Shown here: positions 18,513 to 27,068 of the stretch, in pieces
How the letters are laid out: every line of letters starts with the position of its first letter
Numbering within the stretch: position 1 is the first letter of the stretch
Source of the DNA: SIAJ01 sp963773845
GTDB lineage: Bacteria > Planctomycetota > Planctomycetia > Gemmatales > Gemmataceae
Direction: 5' to 3'
Length of the DNA: 64,000 bases
NCBI GenBank assembly: GCA_963773845.1
Contig: CAVZCU010000012.1
Coordinates: 1,116,001-1,180,000 of the forward strand
Made by a program: the position numbers and the translations under genes
Notes under the pieces: model-generated
Database searches by the model: none
What the model was told of the DNA's origin: nothing
What the model saw: only the letters and a program-made list of their open reading frames with translations

Positions 18513-18767
18513 TCACGGCTCGAATTTAACTTCAAACTCTGCAATCGAGTACACCACCAGTCGTGTCTCTAACGAAAGCTGTTCCCAAAGATTTGCGATA
18601 AAAAGAGGGACGTGGCTCCTCCAATCACTGCACGGCTGTCTCTCGGACCATCGGATCGTAGCAGTTACTTCTTTCAGAATCACCTCTGAAGTCTGGCCGG
18701 TGCCGGTCTTCAGTAATTCCGAAATTATGTCCGATTCGGTTTCGGAAAGAATGTCTGTCTCTTTCAC
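18513..18767 (-). CDS. Hypothetical protein, convergent with MltR-like gene
   Basis: 84 residues, acidic N-terminus (ETDILSETESDIISELL), no membrane segment, no recognised family. Its stop lies 4 bp from the stop of the MltR-like gene on the opposite strand. It could be the first gene of a unit reading left, but nothing follows it. Modest confidence that it is expressed. Confidence 0.4.
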   Translation of the reverse strand: MKETDILSETESDIISELLKTGTGQTSEVILKEVTATIRWSERQPCSDWRSHVPLFIANLWEQLSLETRLVVYSIAEFEVKFEP

Positions 18768-18975
18768 GTCAGCCTCCCTTGAGGCCGACCCCGACCGGGT
18801 CGTCCCGGTTCAGGGACGGCTAGTCAGTTTTGGAAATCGTTTTGTTTTCGCTTGAAACGTTTTGAAGGGCCAAAAAATGGCAAAGCCGGGTGTGAGGGTT
18901 GTTGAAATGAAAAGAAACGGAGCCCATGAATTCAGGGCTGTGCCCCGGGCTATTGACGTTCGCCCCTTGCGGGGT

Positions 18976-19671
18976 TCAGTGGGGAGTGGCTCGCCGGATG
19001 GCTGCCCGTGTCAAGGGCCGAAAGGCATTGGTCGGAATCGCCTCGGTGGCATCTTCGATCACGACAAGAATCTCGTCGGGGCCGGCGGCTGCGGCTTCCC
19101 GGAGTGCCGACTCCGGCCAAGCGGGTTCGGTTCTCCAGCCCAATGGAATGAGCACACGCTCCCCCCAAAAGCGCAGAGCACCGGCAATGGCGGGTAATGT
19201 CTTGCTCAGAAGCCAGGCCTCGTTGCCGAAGTGGGCTGCCTTCAAGGCGGTGATTTCCGCGGCCGATGCCGAATCCGCCCACACTTGCAGCGCGACAATC
19301 GAACACCGGATCGCGCTGGTGGACCGCGGAATATCGGAGCGAACGATCCGCAAGGGCACTCGCCGCGGCTCGCTCATTTCCGGTTCGATCGGAGCAAAGG
19401 GGGCTGGGACAACCACGCGATCAAAGGGCGTTGCTTCTCCTGCAATGGGTAGGTCAAATGCCGGCAAACGGGATCCAACAGCGGACCACTGGCCGTCGTG
19501 AGGCTCAAAGAATTCGGCGCCCGGCACTGCGAGCAGAGCCGCGACGACTTCGGGCCGTTCGCCTTCCCATTGGACCCAAGCCGGATCGTCGACGACGACG
19601 TGCACGCCTCCCTTGATGCGCAAGAAAGCAAGGGCCGATAGCCCGTCCTTCGGGATCCGCGCGCCCGACAT
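18976..19671 (-). CDS. bpX-type protein of MoxR ternary system (bpX2-like)
   Basis: 231 residues from ATG 19671. It opens with ARIPKDGLSALAFLR and has VHVVVDDPAWVQWEG, AVPGAEFFE and RLPAFDLPI. These match the small partner domains found next to MoxR ATPases in MoxR-vWA-beta-propeller ternary systems. The C-terminal half (EAWLLSKTLPAIAGALRFWGERVLIPLG) resembles the same family. Biochemical role unknown; such systems are proposed to act in conflict or programmed responses. It lies 22 bp downstream of the MoxR gene and is the last gene of the operon. No vWA or propeller gene follows. Confidence 0.65.
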   Translation of the reverse strand: MSGARIPKDGLSALAFLRIKGGVHVVVDDPAWVQWEGERPEVVAALLAVPGAEFFEPHDGQWSAVGSRLPAFDLPIAGEATPFDRVVVPAPFAPIEPEMSEPRRVPLRIVRSDIPRSTSAIRCSIVALQVWADSASAAEITALKAAHFGNEAWLLSKTLPAIAGALRFWGERVLIPLGWRTEPAWPESALREAAAAGPDEILVVIEDATEAIPTNAFRPLTRAAIRRATPH

Positions 19672-19693
19672 GCCTCGAGAGGAAAACGTATGT

Positions 19694-20833
19694 TCATATT
19701 CCGATACGTTGCAAAAGAGCCCCGGCCTTCTCAGCAAGATGGCGTCGCGCCGCCTCATCGCCTACCCAGGCAGCCCGATCTGCGACGCGCGTGACCTGCT
19801 CGCGCAATCGCGCCAGATCGGCGAGCGACGACTTCCCGTTCAAATGCACTTCGGCTTCCGCCAGTTCCCGGGCAAGTTGTTCGCCATCAACGCGTTCCGG
19901 AGTCGCCGCCAGCGGATGCGCTTGCTCCGCGGGTTGTTGGCGCAGCATGCCTTGAATCAATGAGGTGAGTGGGGCAATCTGCTCTTCGCGGTCCCAGACA
20001 TAACGCATAACCCACAGGTCGGTCCCGTTGGCTGCGGTGCGGCCGCTCAACACGGCCGATGCCGCCACGAGCTTGAGAACTTTGACTGCCCGGCGATCGG
20101 AAAACGCGATGCCAAGGTCGCGCACCTTGAACGCGGTATCGGTGTAAAGCTCACGAACGGGCGTCAGATCGACAGCCAGGACTTGTCTGGCCAACGTGCG
20201 AAGGTCGTCCGCGGTAACACGATTGACAGCATCGGCTTTAGACGGCTCAGTCCCTTTTTCGAGGGCCCAGCCTGCTTCGAGCAATGGCCCCATCTGGTCG
20301 CGCGACAGTGGTTCCACACGGCACCGCAACAGAAATCGATCGAACAGCGCGGCCAGCGCCTCGTCCTCGGGCAAATGGTTCGACGCCGAGAAAAGCGAAA
20401 GCAACGGCAGCTGGAGCATTTCCCGGCCGCGGCGATAGAGTCGTTCATTGAGAACAGTTAGCAAGTTGTTGAGAATCGCGCTATTCGCATTGAACAGCTC
20501 GTCGAGGAACGCAAACTCGGCTTCGGGCAGCATACCCGCCGTGACCGTGACGACGGTGCCTTCACGCAGCTTGACCAGATCGACCGGGCCAAACACCTCG
20601 TTTGGCTCGGAGAATCGGCTCAGCAGGTATTCGAAGTATCGCCCCTCGACGGCAGTAGCGAACGCGCGAATGAGAGCGGACTTCGCCGTGCCAGGGGGGC
20701 CGAAAAGGAACAAGTGCTCGCCAGCGACGACGGCCAGGGCGATCAGGTCAATCACTTCCGAGCGGCCGACGAACTGCTTTTTCAAGCGGTCCGTGACGGT
20801 CGCCCGCAAGCGGTGTGCAATGTCATAATTCAC
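19694..20833 (-). CDS. MoxR family AAA+ ATPase
   Basis: About 379 residues. Walker A GPPGTAKSA and Walker B FAFLDELF are present, with sensor-type SASNHLPEDEAL and the MoxR/RavA layout (ALFDRFLLRCRVEPLSRD). GTG 20833 is chosen as start because it overlaps the upstream stop as GTGA and has GGAGG about 9 bases upstream; an ATG at 20857 is possible. MoxR ATPases act as chaperone-like unfoldases, usually with von Willebrand A partners. Here the neighbours are bpX-type proteins on both sides, in one tightly packed operon on the minus strand. Confidence 0.88.
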   Translation of the reverse strand: MNYDIAHRLRATVTDRLKKQFVGRSEVIDLIALAVVAGEHLFLFGPPGTAKSALIRAFATAVEGRYFEYLLSRFSEPNEVFGPVDLVKLREGTVVTVTAGMLPEAEFAFLDELFNANSAILNNLLTVLNERLYRRGREMLQLPLLSLFSASNHLPEDEALAALFDRFLLRCRVEPLSRDQMGPLLEAGWALEKGTEPSKADAVNRVTADDLRTLARQVLAVDLTPVRELYTDTAFKVRDLGIAFSDRRAVKVLKLVAASAVLSGRTAANGTDLWVMRYVWDREEQIAPLTSLIQGMLRQQPAEQAHPLAATPERVDGEQLARELAEAEVHLNGKSSLADLARLREQVTRVADRAAWVGDEAARRHLAEKAGALLQRIGI

Positions 20834-21447
20834 GGGATGTGGTCCTCCGGCGGCCACCGCTTTCCTTGTTGACCTAAGACCATTTCAACCGTGTCGCGAA
20901 GCCGCCCGGGACCGGGTAGCCAGGTTGGGCGAAAGCAAGCGGCCAGCCGTTCGGCATAGAGCAATTCTAAGCCGCGATGACCCGCAAGACTCACGTCGCC
21001 TTGCGGCTCATCGCCGATGTCCGCCAACACACCGGTCAGCGGCCAGCGCCGGAGCGTCTCGACAAGGGACTTGGTCAAGACATCTTCCGGGTTTTGCGCT
21101 CGCGCCCGGCGGTGAATCGTGACGGTATAACGGAGCGTCACGTCGATCGACAAATGGGATGACGCCGACGCGGCCACGTCCGGCGGCTTCAAGAGAGCGG
21201 CGGCCTTTTCGGGCGGCTCGTCCCGGCTGACGACGAACCAGCAGGCCAAGGCGGTATAGTGGGCGGCCTTTATTGCGGAATCCGGATGGAATTCGATCAA
21301 CGGACCGGCGACTTCGAGGCGATAGTCGTTGAAGGCATCGCGAAGAATCGCCTCGATCTCGCGGCGATCGCTCATCTCGGGCCGCCCGGTGAGGCGGGCG
21401 TCGCCGGTCGCGAACAGATGCTCGAAGAACGGCGCCAGGGCGGACAT
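20830..21447 (-). CDS. bpX-type protein of MoxR ternary system (first gene of operon)
   Basis: 205 residues from ATG 21447. It begins SALAPFFEHLFATGDARLTG and includes AILRDAFNDYRLEVAGPLIEF, HYTALACWFVVSR and LTLRYTVTIHRRARAQ-like segments, the pattern of the helical N-terminal partner often annotated as bpX0 or similar in MoxR ternary clusters. The C-terminus reads GLELLYAERLAACFRPTWLP. Its stop overlaps the MoxR start. It is divergent from ftr with a 71-bp shared promoter region. Confidence 0.6.
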   Translation of the reverse strand: MSALAPFFEHLFATGDARLTGRPEMSDRREIEAILRDAFNDYRLEVAGPLIEFHPDSAIKAAHYTALACWFVVSRDEPPEKAAALLKPPDVAASASSHLSIDVTLRYTVTIHRRARAQNPEDVLTKSLVETLRRWPLTGVLADIGDEPQGDVSLAGHRGLELLYAERLAACFRPTWLPGPGRLRDTVEMVLGQQGKRWPPEDHIP

Positions 21448-21518
21448 GACTCTCTTCGCTGGACGATGATACCCGTTCACCCTACGCCAATCGCGTACCG
21501 GACACAATGGGCCGCCGC

Positions 21519-22421
21519 ATGTTAACGATCAATGGCACCGAGGTTGAAGACACGTTCGCGGAAGCATTTCCCATGACGGCGTCGCGATTGATCGTGACGG
21601 CCGTCAATGAGCGCTGGGCCATGATCGCCGCGAGAACGGCGACCGGCTATGCGGCCTCCGTAATTGGATGTGATGCGGAGGCTGGCCTGGAACGCGTTCT
21701 TTCGGCTGAAGAAACGCCCGACGGCCGGCCGGGAGTCAGCTTGTTACTTTTCGCATTTAGCCGCGATGCATTGCAGAACGCGGCTGTCAATCGCGTCGGC
21801 CAGTGCATTCTCACCTGCCCCACCACCGCCTGCTACAACGACCTGCCGGTGACGGATAAACGAATTCGCATCGGTGGCAACCTGCGTTTCTTCGGCGACG
21901 GCTGGCAAATCAGCAAACTACTCGACGGCCGCCGCTACTGGCGCATTCCGGTGATGGATGGCGAATTCCTCTGCGAGGATGCATTTGGAACGGTCAAGGC
22001 CGTCGCCGGGGGAAACTTCCTGATTTTGGCGGAATCGCAGGCAATCGCTCTAACCGCTGCCGAAGCCGCGACTGTCGCAATCGGCGGGGTGCCCGGCGTA
22101 ATGCTCCCATTCCCAGGCGGCATCGTCCGCAGCGGGTCCAAGGTCGGTAGCAAGTACAAGGCACTACGCGCCAGCACGAACGATGCCTATTGCCCGACGC
22201 TTCGAGGCGCCGTCCCATCCGCACTGCCCGAAGGCGTGAACGCGGTCTATGAGTTGGTGATTGATGGCCTCGACTCAAATGCCGTCGCGGAAGCGATGCG
22301 TGTCGGAATTCGGGCTGCGTGCTTGCCCGGTGTGATGCGAATCAGCGCCGGAAATTACGGCGGCAAACTGGGCCCGCACCACTTCCGATTGCATGAACTC
22401 TTAGCGAGCCGAGCGGCGTGA
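21519..22421 (+). CDS. ftr: Formylmethanofuran:tetrahydromethanopterin formyltransferase
   Basis: 300 residues from ATG 21519 (an in-frame ATG 12 bases earlier is less likely). Conserved Ftr blocks are INGTEVEDTFAEAFPM at the N-terminus, EETPDGRPGVSLL, RVGQCILTCPTTACY, NLRFFGDGWQ, VAGGNFLILAESQ, PFPGGIVRSGSKVGSKYK, and AGNYGGKLGPHHFRLHEL at the C-terminus. It transfers the formyl group between (methano)furan-type and H4MPT carriers in the cytoplasm, part of the C1 oxidation or detoxification branch known in planctomycetes. The last codons fall inside a palindromic repeat (from 22403). No other fhc or mch genes are adjacent. Confidence 0.93.
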   Translation: MLTINGTEVEDTFAEAFPMTASRLIVTAVNERWAMIAARTATGYAASVIGCDAEAGLERVLSAEETPDGRPGVSLLLFAFSRDALQNAAVNRVGQCILTCPTTACYNDLPVTDKRIRIGGNLRFFGDGWQISKLLDGRRYWRIPVMDGEFLCEDAFGTVKAVAGGNFLILAESQAIALTAAEAATVAIGGVPGVMLPFPGGIVRSGSKVGSKYKALRASTNDAYCPTLRGAVPSALPEGVNAVYELVIDGLDSNAVAEAMRVGIRAACLPGVMRISAGNYGGKLGPHHFRLHELLASRAA

Positions 22422-22536
22422 GCCGCCGGGTGTTGTCATTACCCGACGCCTTACGGCGTTCGGCTCGCTAAAAATGGCGTTCGGCTCGCCAAAACGGCGT
22501 TCGGCTCGCTGAGAATGGCGTTCAGTTCGATGGCGA
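22403..22536. repeat. Dispersed hairpin element with tandemly repeated right arm
   Basis: 22403-22469 is an inverted repeat: AGCGAGCCGAGCGGCGTGAG ... ACGGCGTTCGGCTCGCT around a core TGTTGTCATTA. The right arm is then repeated about three more times as 20-21-bp units GGCGTTCGGCTCGCTAAAAA (22455-22536, degenerate at the end). Relatives occur at 33676-33739 and 47618-47685. The element overlaps the end of ftr. Confidence 0.85.
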
Positions 22537-22604
22537 GGAGACAGTGGCCAATTCGTTGTGATTCGCCAAGATCACATTACCCTGCACTCTCCTGGAGTTT
22601 TGCC

Positions 22605-23469
22605 ATGCGTCTTGCAATCGTGATCGTTCTTGCCGCTGCCATGCCGGTTGTTGCCGCCGATGCGGTCGAAATTCCCTTGTGGGAAAAAGGACCTCCGGGC
22701 TTCGAAGATCGCAAGAACGAGAAAGAGCAAAAGCTGGTTCAAAAGAGCGGCGAATACAAAGTGACCAATGTCAACAATCCCACGCTCACCGTGTTCCTGC
22801 CGCCGAAGGACAAGGCGAATGGCGTCGGCGTTGTGTTATGCCCGGGCGGCGGCTTCCGCGAACTCTGGATGATGCACGAAGGCATCAACGAAGCGAAGTG
22901 GCTGAATGACCACGGCATCGCCGCATTCGTGTTGAAATATCGCTTGCCTCGCGAAAAAGGCTCCCCATACAGCCTCGACGTGCAGCCGTTGCAGGATGGG
23001 CAGCGCCGCTATGCGCGTCGTTCGCCATCATGCCAAGGAGTGGGGCGTCGATCCCCGTCGGCTAGGCATGATGGGCTTTTCCGCCGGCGGCGAAGTCGTG
23101 GCGACGACGTGCAATGCTCCCGGCAAGGGCAAGGACGATGCCGCCGACCCGATCGATCACGAGAACGCGCGCCCCGATTTCCAGGCCCTGATTTACTCCG
23201 GCCCGCTCGGAATCCAGGGAGCGACGGTGACCAAGGAGATGCCGCCGACGTTTATCCTCGTGGGCGACAAGGACAACGGGGCGCGGTGGCTAACCAATCA
23301 CTATCTCGCGTTGAGGAAAGCCGGCGTGTCGTCGGAACTTCACATCTTTGCCAAGGTCCCGCATGGATTCGGTCTCCGTGAGGGGAAATCTCCAACCAAG
23401 GCGGTCGGTGCGTGGATGGAGCTATTCCGAGGTTTCCTGGAGACGGAAGGGCTTTTGAGGAAAGTATGA
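22605..23469 (+). pseudogene. Secreted alpha/beta hydrolase (BD-FAE/esterase-like), one frameshift
   Basis: Starts at ATG 22605 (TGGAG upstream) with signal peptide MRLAIVIVLAAAMPVVAADA. Hydrolase features: GVVLCPGGGFRELW (oxyanion-hole side), then MMGFSAGGEV (GxSxG nucleophile elbow), TFILVGDKDNGARW (Asp region) and KVPHGFGLREG (His). A frameshift near 23005, likely one extra C in CAGCGCCGC, separates the first third from the rest. Correcting it gives about 288 residues, the usual size. Likely function: exported carboxylesterase or acetyl-xylan-type esterase; substrate unknown. Confidence 0.82.
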
Positions 23470-23550
23470 TGGAATCTGGCGAGCGGACGGTCCGAAGTTG
23501 TTCGATAATGAAGGGCGATCCGCTCGCCCATTTCGCAAAGGGTGAGTCCC

Positions 23551-24123
23551 ATGCCAACGCTACTCGCGGATCCCACCACGACGATGTACGTCGTATTGGC
23601 AGCGATGGTAATCGTCCTCGGGGCGCTAGCCTTTCGGCGACAGAAGAAGTCCGATGTCATCACATTTTCGGTTGCAGCCGTGTTGTTGCTCGTCCTGTTC
23701 TTGATTGACCAGGCCTTCGAAAGCCCGCGCGAGAAGGTCGTTCGCTCGCTCAAGGAAATGGAAGCCGCGACCCATTCGAACAACTATGACGAGGTGTTTC
23801 GACACATTTCAGATTCCTTCAAGTACAAAGCGCTCGACAAAAAGGGACTGCGCGACAAAGCCAATCTGGCGGAACAGTACTTCCCGGCGGGACTACGAAT
23901 CTGGAATACGACGAGGTCGAATTTCAAGGAAATGGCGGACGGGACGCTGGAGCAGGAATTCGACGTGCAACCGGTGAGCAATCCCCAGCTTCGGTATCAG
24001 TGTGTCGGAGTCTTCAAGAAGGAATCGGATGGTGAATGGCGGATGACGACGTTTCGTTTATATTCGGTTGTCGGTGGGATGAGCGATGGGAAACGGGAGG
24101 AAGTGACGCCGCCGGGACTCTGA
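23551..24123 (+). CDS. Membrane-anchored hypothetical protein
   Basis: 190 residues from ATG 23551, with AAAGGGTGAG upstream as ribosome-binding site. Two hydrophobic segments (TTMYVVLAAMVIVLGALAF, ITFSVAAVLLLVLFLIDQAF) are followed by a soluble domain (SLKEMEAATHSNNYDEVFRHI ... DGEWRMTTFRLY) that resembles SnoaL/NTF2-like folds in pattern. Unknown role. It ends 2 bp from the convergent kinase-like gene. Confidence 0.65.
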   Translation: MPTLLADPTTTMYVVLAAMVIVLGALAFRRQKKSDVITFSVAAVLLLVLFLIDQAFESPREKVVRSLKEMEAATHSNNYDEVFRHISDSFKYKALDKKGLRDKANLAEQYFPAGLRIWNTTRSNFKEMADGTLEQEFDVQPVSNPQLRYQCVGVFKKESDGEWRMTTFRLYSVVGGMSDGKREEVTPPGL

Positions 24124-24125
24124 GG

Positions 24126-25589
24126 TTACTCGTCTTCTTCGTATTCCTCGTCGTCGTCATCGACTGGCGTACGGACGCGCAAGCGCGGCATTTTGGCGTC
24201 GGTCGGCAGCCGGCGCAATTCGTGGGTCGTGTTGCTGCGCAGCCGAATTGTGGCGGAGTCGCCGTTTCGCGTGGGATTGGTGTTGGCGGCAATCAGGTCG
24301 GCCAACGCTTGTCCGTCTCCCGGACGGTCGGCCGGCACTTCAGCCAGACAGGCCATGATGAGCCGGGCCTGGCCATCGGACAAACCGTGACGCCGGAACT
24401 CGACCGCCCAGGATTCGCCGGAAGGCGGCCGGGCCATCGGATCCTGTCGTAACAGTTGATACCAGATCATGCCGATGGCATAGACATCATCACGCGGATC
24501 GGGTGTACCGCCCGCCCGCTGTTGCGGCGATGCATACAGGGGACTGTGGCTGCCGCGCAACGAGCGGCGGATCGCTTGTGCGACTTCGACCCGTCCGTCA
24601 TCCAAAATGGCAGTTAACTGGCCCCAACCGACGTCCGACACCCAAACAGAGACCCGGCCTTCCGATGTGGGCAGCAGCAACACGTTGGATGGCTTCAGTC
24701 CACGATGCACGAGCGGCGGATTCAAGCGATGCAACTTGCCAACGATGCGAGCAATGCGGCGGGCGATCAAGGCTGCCTGCTCGGGACGGGGCCGGTCATT
24801 GCGCCAGCGTGCATCGTGCATCAGATTGGCCAGGTCGTAGCCCGGCAGATGCACATATTCCAAACACGGAGGGCTGGTGAGCACATACGCGGAGCGAAGG
24901 GGAATGAGTCCGTGGATAATGTCCAGATCGAGAACGCGCTTGATCAACGGTACATGCTTGACGAAGGTCTCGCGTGCCTTGGCATCCGTGACGAACTTGA
25001 GGCATGCCGGCGACAAGTCCGGCTGCTCGTCGTCATTACCATTCCAAACTTCGGCATGCGGCCCGAGGCCACGCAACTCGTCCACGCGCCAGTTGTCCAG
25101 CCCTTCCGGAAATTCGCCTGGCTGAAAGCTCGGCAGCCGATCAGGTAGGAAGAGCAGCCACTCCTCGGCCCGTCGGACGGTGAATTGTTCGGGGACCGAT
25201 ATTCCGTCCGGATCGCCGGGGCGGCGAAGGGCCTGGCGAACCACCTCGGGCAGCAACTCCATATACCCCAGGAGCGAGTCGCGAAATTCCTCCGGTACCG
25301 CCGGCCGGATCGCGGCGACACCGTCCTGAATGCCAAGTTCCACGGTCTCGGGCGGGGAAGAGACGAGTTCGCGTAGGGAGGCACGCAAGTCCGCGGGCGG
25401 CAGGGCCTTGGTCGTAATCCGATGAAGCGATCGAGCAACGTCGAGTAGCGCGGTTTCGAACGGTACGAGGCGGGCCAGCGCCGCCGAAGCATGTTCGCAG
25501 AGCGCCACTCCGAGGCACTCGACCAATCGTTGAAGCCGGGGCATGGGACGGCTGCCTGCGGAGAGGGTCGGAGAATTCGTGGGGGTCAT
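24126..25589 (-). CDS. Protein kinase-like protein lacking the catalytic Asp (candidate pseudokinase)
   Basis: 487 residues. The N-terminal third is helical and unassigned. From about residue 205 a degenerate kinase domain follows: CLKFV may hold the VAIK-type Lys, then LVHRGLKPSNVLL in place of HRDLKPxN, VSDVGWGQL in place of DFG, and SPLYASPQQRAGGTPDPRDDVYAIGMIWYQLL, the usual activation segment and helix F. The HRD aspartate is Gly, so phosphotransfer is doubtful while the fold seems kept. It ends in an acidic tail (DDDDEEYEEDE). It lies alone, convergent with the preceding gene. Interaction or signalling role inferred. Confidence 0.78.
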   Translation of the reverse strand: MTPTNSPTLSAGSRPMPRLQRLVECLGVALCEHASAALARLVPFETALLDVARSLHRITTKALPPADLRASLRELVSSPPETVELGIQDGVAAIRPAVPEEFRDSLLGYMELLPEVVRQALRRPGDPDGISVPEQFTVRRAEEWLLFLPDRLPSFQPGEFPEGLDNWRVDELRGLGPHAEVWNGNDDEQPDLSPACLKFVTDAKARETFVKHVPLIKRVLDLDIIHGLIPLRSAYVLTSPPCLEYVHLPGYDLANLMHDARWRNDRPRPEQAALIARRIARIVGKLHRLNPPLVHRGLKPSNVLLLPTSEGRVSVWVSDVGWGQLTAILDDGRVEVAQAIRRSLRGSHSPLYASPQQRAGGTPDPRDDVYAIGMIWYQLLRQDPMARPPSGESWAVEFRRHGLSDGQARLIMACLAEVPADRPGDGQALADLIAANTNPTRNGDSATIRLRSNTTHELRRLPTDAKMPRLRVRTPVDDDDEEYEEDE

Positions 25590-25684
25590 GAGTCAGGAAT
25601 ACCGTATCGTAAGTCACCGTTTCGTCCGACGCAAGCCGGACGTGCCGGAAACGCGCTCTATTCGGGTCGCAACGAGTTAGTGAT

Positions 25685-25990
25685 TTACGTAACTACCGTC
25701 ACACTCGTGTTTTCATCTACGGCGATGCTCGACAATTCTCCTCCAATTTTTAGCAGATGCACAATCGGCACAACTAGATCATCTTCCGGAATCCGTTGGG
25801 TCGTGACGCCCGTCGCCAGGTAATTGAATTCTCGAAACGTTCCCTCAATGGTAGTCTGCCACTTTTTCGCCCCGACCCGGATGGTTTGGACAACTCGGAT
25901 CTTCTGGCCTGGTTCCAGCGAACGCAGTACCGCGATTTGCTCGGCGGAGAGCTTGCCCGTCGGTGAGGTAATGATTCCGGAGGTCGTCAT
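25685..25990 (-). CDS. Hypothetical protein coupled to ilvN
   Basis: 101 residues, mostly beta (KIRVVQTIRVGAKKWQTTIEGTFREF), no signal or membrane segment. The start ATG overlaps the ilvN stop (ATGA), so it is translationally coupled. The IRVGAKKWQT pattern recurs in planctomycete hypothetical proteins. Function unknown. The C-terminus reads DENTSVTVVT. Confidence 0.6.
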   Translation of the reverse strand: MTTSGIITSPTGKLSAEQIAVLRSLEPGQKIRVVQTIRVGAKKWQTTIEGTFREFNYLATGVTTQRIPEDDLVVPIVHLLKIGGELSSIAVDENTSVTVVT

Positions 25991-26484
25991 AATTCCGCGT
26001 TACCTGCCAATGTTCCCCGCACCAAGGCGATCCGTCCCGTCCGGGCGAGTTCGATGATGCCATAAGGACGCATGAGGTCGATGAACGCCTCGATTTTTCC
26101 TTCCTGACCGCTAACTTCGATCACCAAGGAATCGTGCGTCACATCCACGACGCGACCGCGAAACATCTCAACCAAGAGGGAGATTTCCACGCGCTGCGTC
26201 GGATCCGATCGCACTTTGATGAGCATTAGGTCGCGTTCGACAAAATTCTCGCTTGAGATATCGGTGACTTTGACAACGGTGACAACCTTATCGAGCTGTT
26301 TGCGCAGTTGCTCGAGTTCGGCGTCATCGCCATGGACGACGAAGATCATTCGCGACAGATCTGGAACTTCCGTTTCACCCACCGCGAGCGAGTCGATGTT
26401 AAACCCGCGCGATGCCAACATCCCGGATATCTGGGCCAGAACGCCCGGACGATTTTGCACGAGGGCAGAGAGAACGTGCCGCAT
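25987..26484 (-). CDS. ilvN: Acetolactate synthase small (regulatory) subunit
   Basis: 165 residues from ATG 26484 with AGGAAG upstream. N-terminal ACT domain: HVLSALVQNRPGVLAQISGMLASR, then FNIDSLAVGETEVPDLSRM. The C-terminal part (RDLMLIKV, VVDVTHDSLVIEVSG, LMRPYGIIELARTGRIAL) matches IlvN/IlvH. It binds the IlvB catalytic subunit and confers valine feedback in branched-chain amino acid synthesis. The large subunit is not adjacent. Confidence 0.95.
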   Translation of the reverse strand: MRHVLSALVQNRPGVLAQISGMLASRGFNIDSLAVGETEVPDLSRMIFVVHGDDAELEQLRKQLDKVVTVVKVTDISSENFVERDLMLIKVRSDPTQRVEISLLVEMFRGRVVDVTHDSLVIEVSGQEGKIEAFIDLMRPYGIIELARTGRIALVRGTLAGNAEL

Positions 26485-27068
26485 GATCGCTTCCTGCCGC
26501 CGACCAGAATGAGCGAGGCAGTCAGGATACGGTCTCGGTAGCTGATCGCACACGATTCTCTAATTTTCCGCGCCCGGTTTTCGCCGCCGCGCGCGATGAG
26601 CCTGAAGGGGGTGGAAGCCGCAGTCTCGCAATCCCTGTTCCTTCAGGCCAACCGGAGGGCGGAAGCGAATTGAATCCAACCTGAAACCAAGTGTCGACAG
26701 ACTCCCGGCAGCCCACGGGCGATTCGCTGAATTCTTTGGAGAACGGACTATGTGGTTTGTCTGGTGGCTTCGTTGGCATGGATTACGTCTGATTTTCGGC
26801 GCCTCCGAACCACAAGGAAGGAACTGGGGTCAGCCTGCCCGTGTGCCGGTGCGAGTGGTCGTCCCCGCCGACCGTCATGAACGGAGATTTCGGGGGACCA
26901 ATCCTTAGCACTCTTTCCAACGTCGAATCGATAAAGTCATGCGCGCTAACGCATTGATTTCTGTAGAATGGACCCGGGCTATCGGCCCGAAGGGAACGGA
27001 GCCGGCTGCCCGGTGGCTATCCTCGCCCCAATCTTGCGGCTATTTTCTGCGAGCATGAAGAGGTTAGC
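26485..27068. other. Gene-free spacer upstream of LEPR-type operon
   Basis: No convincing gene on either strand. It includes a short hairpin CCCGGGC-tat-CGGCCCG near 26976-26994 and an AT-richer stretch (about 26925-26970) that could hold the promoter of the following operon. No recognisable riboswitch was found. Confidence 0.35.
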
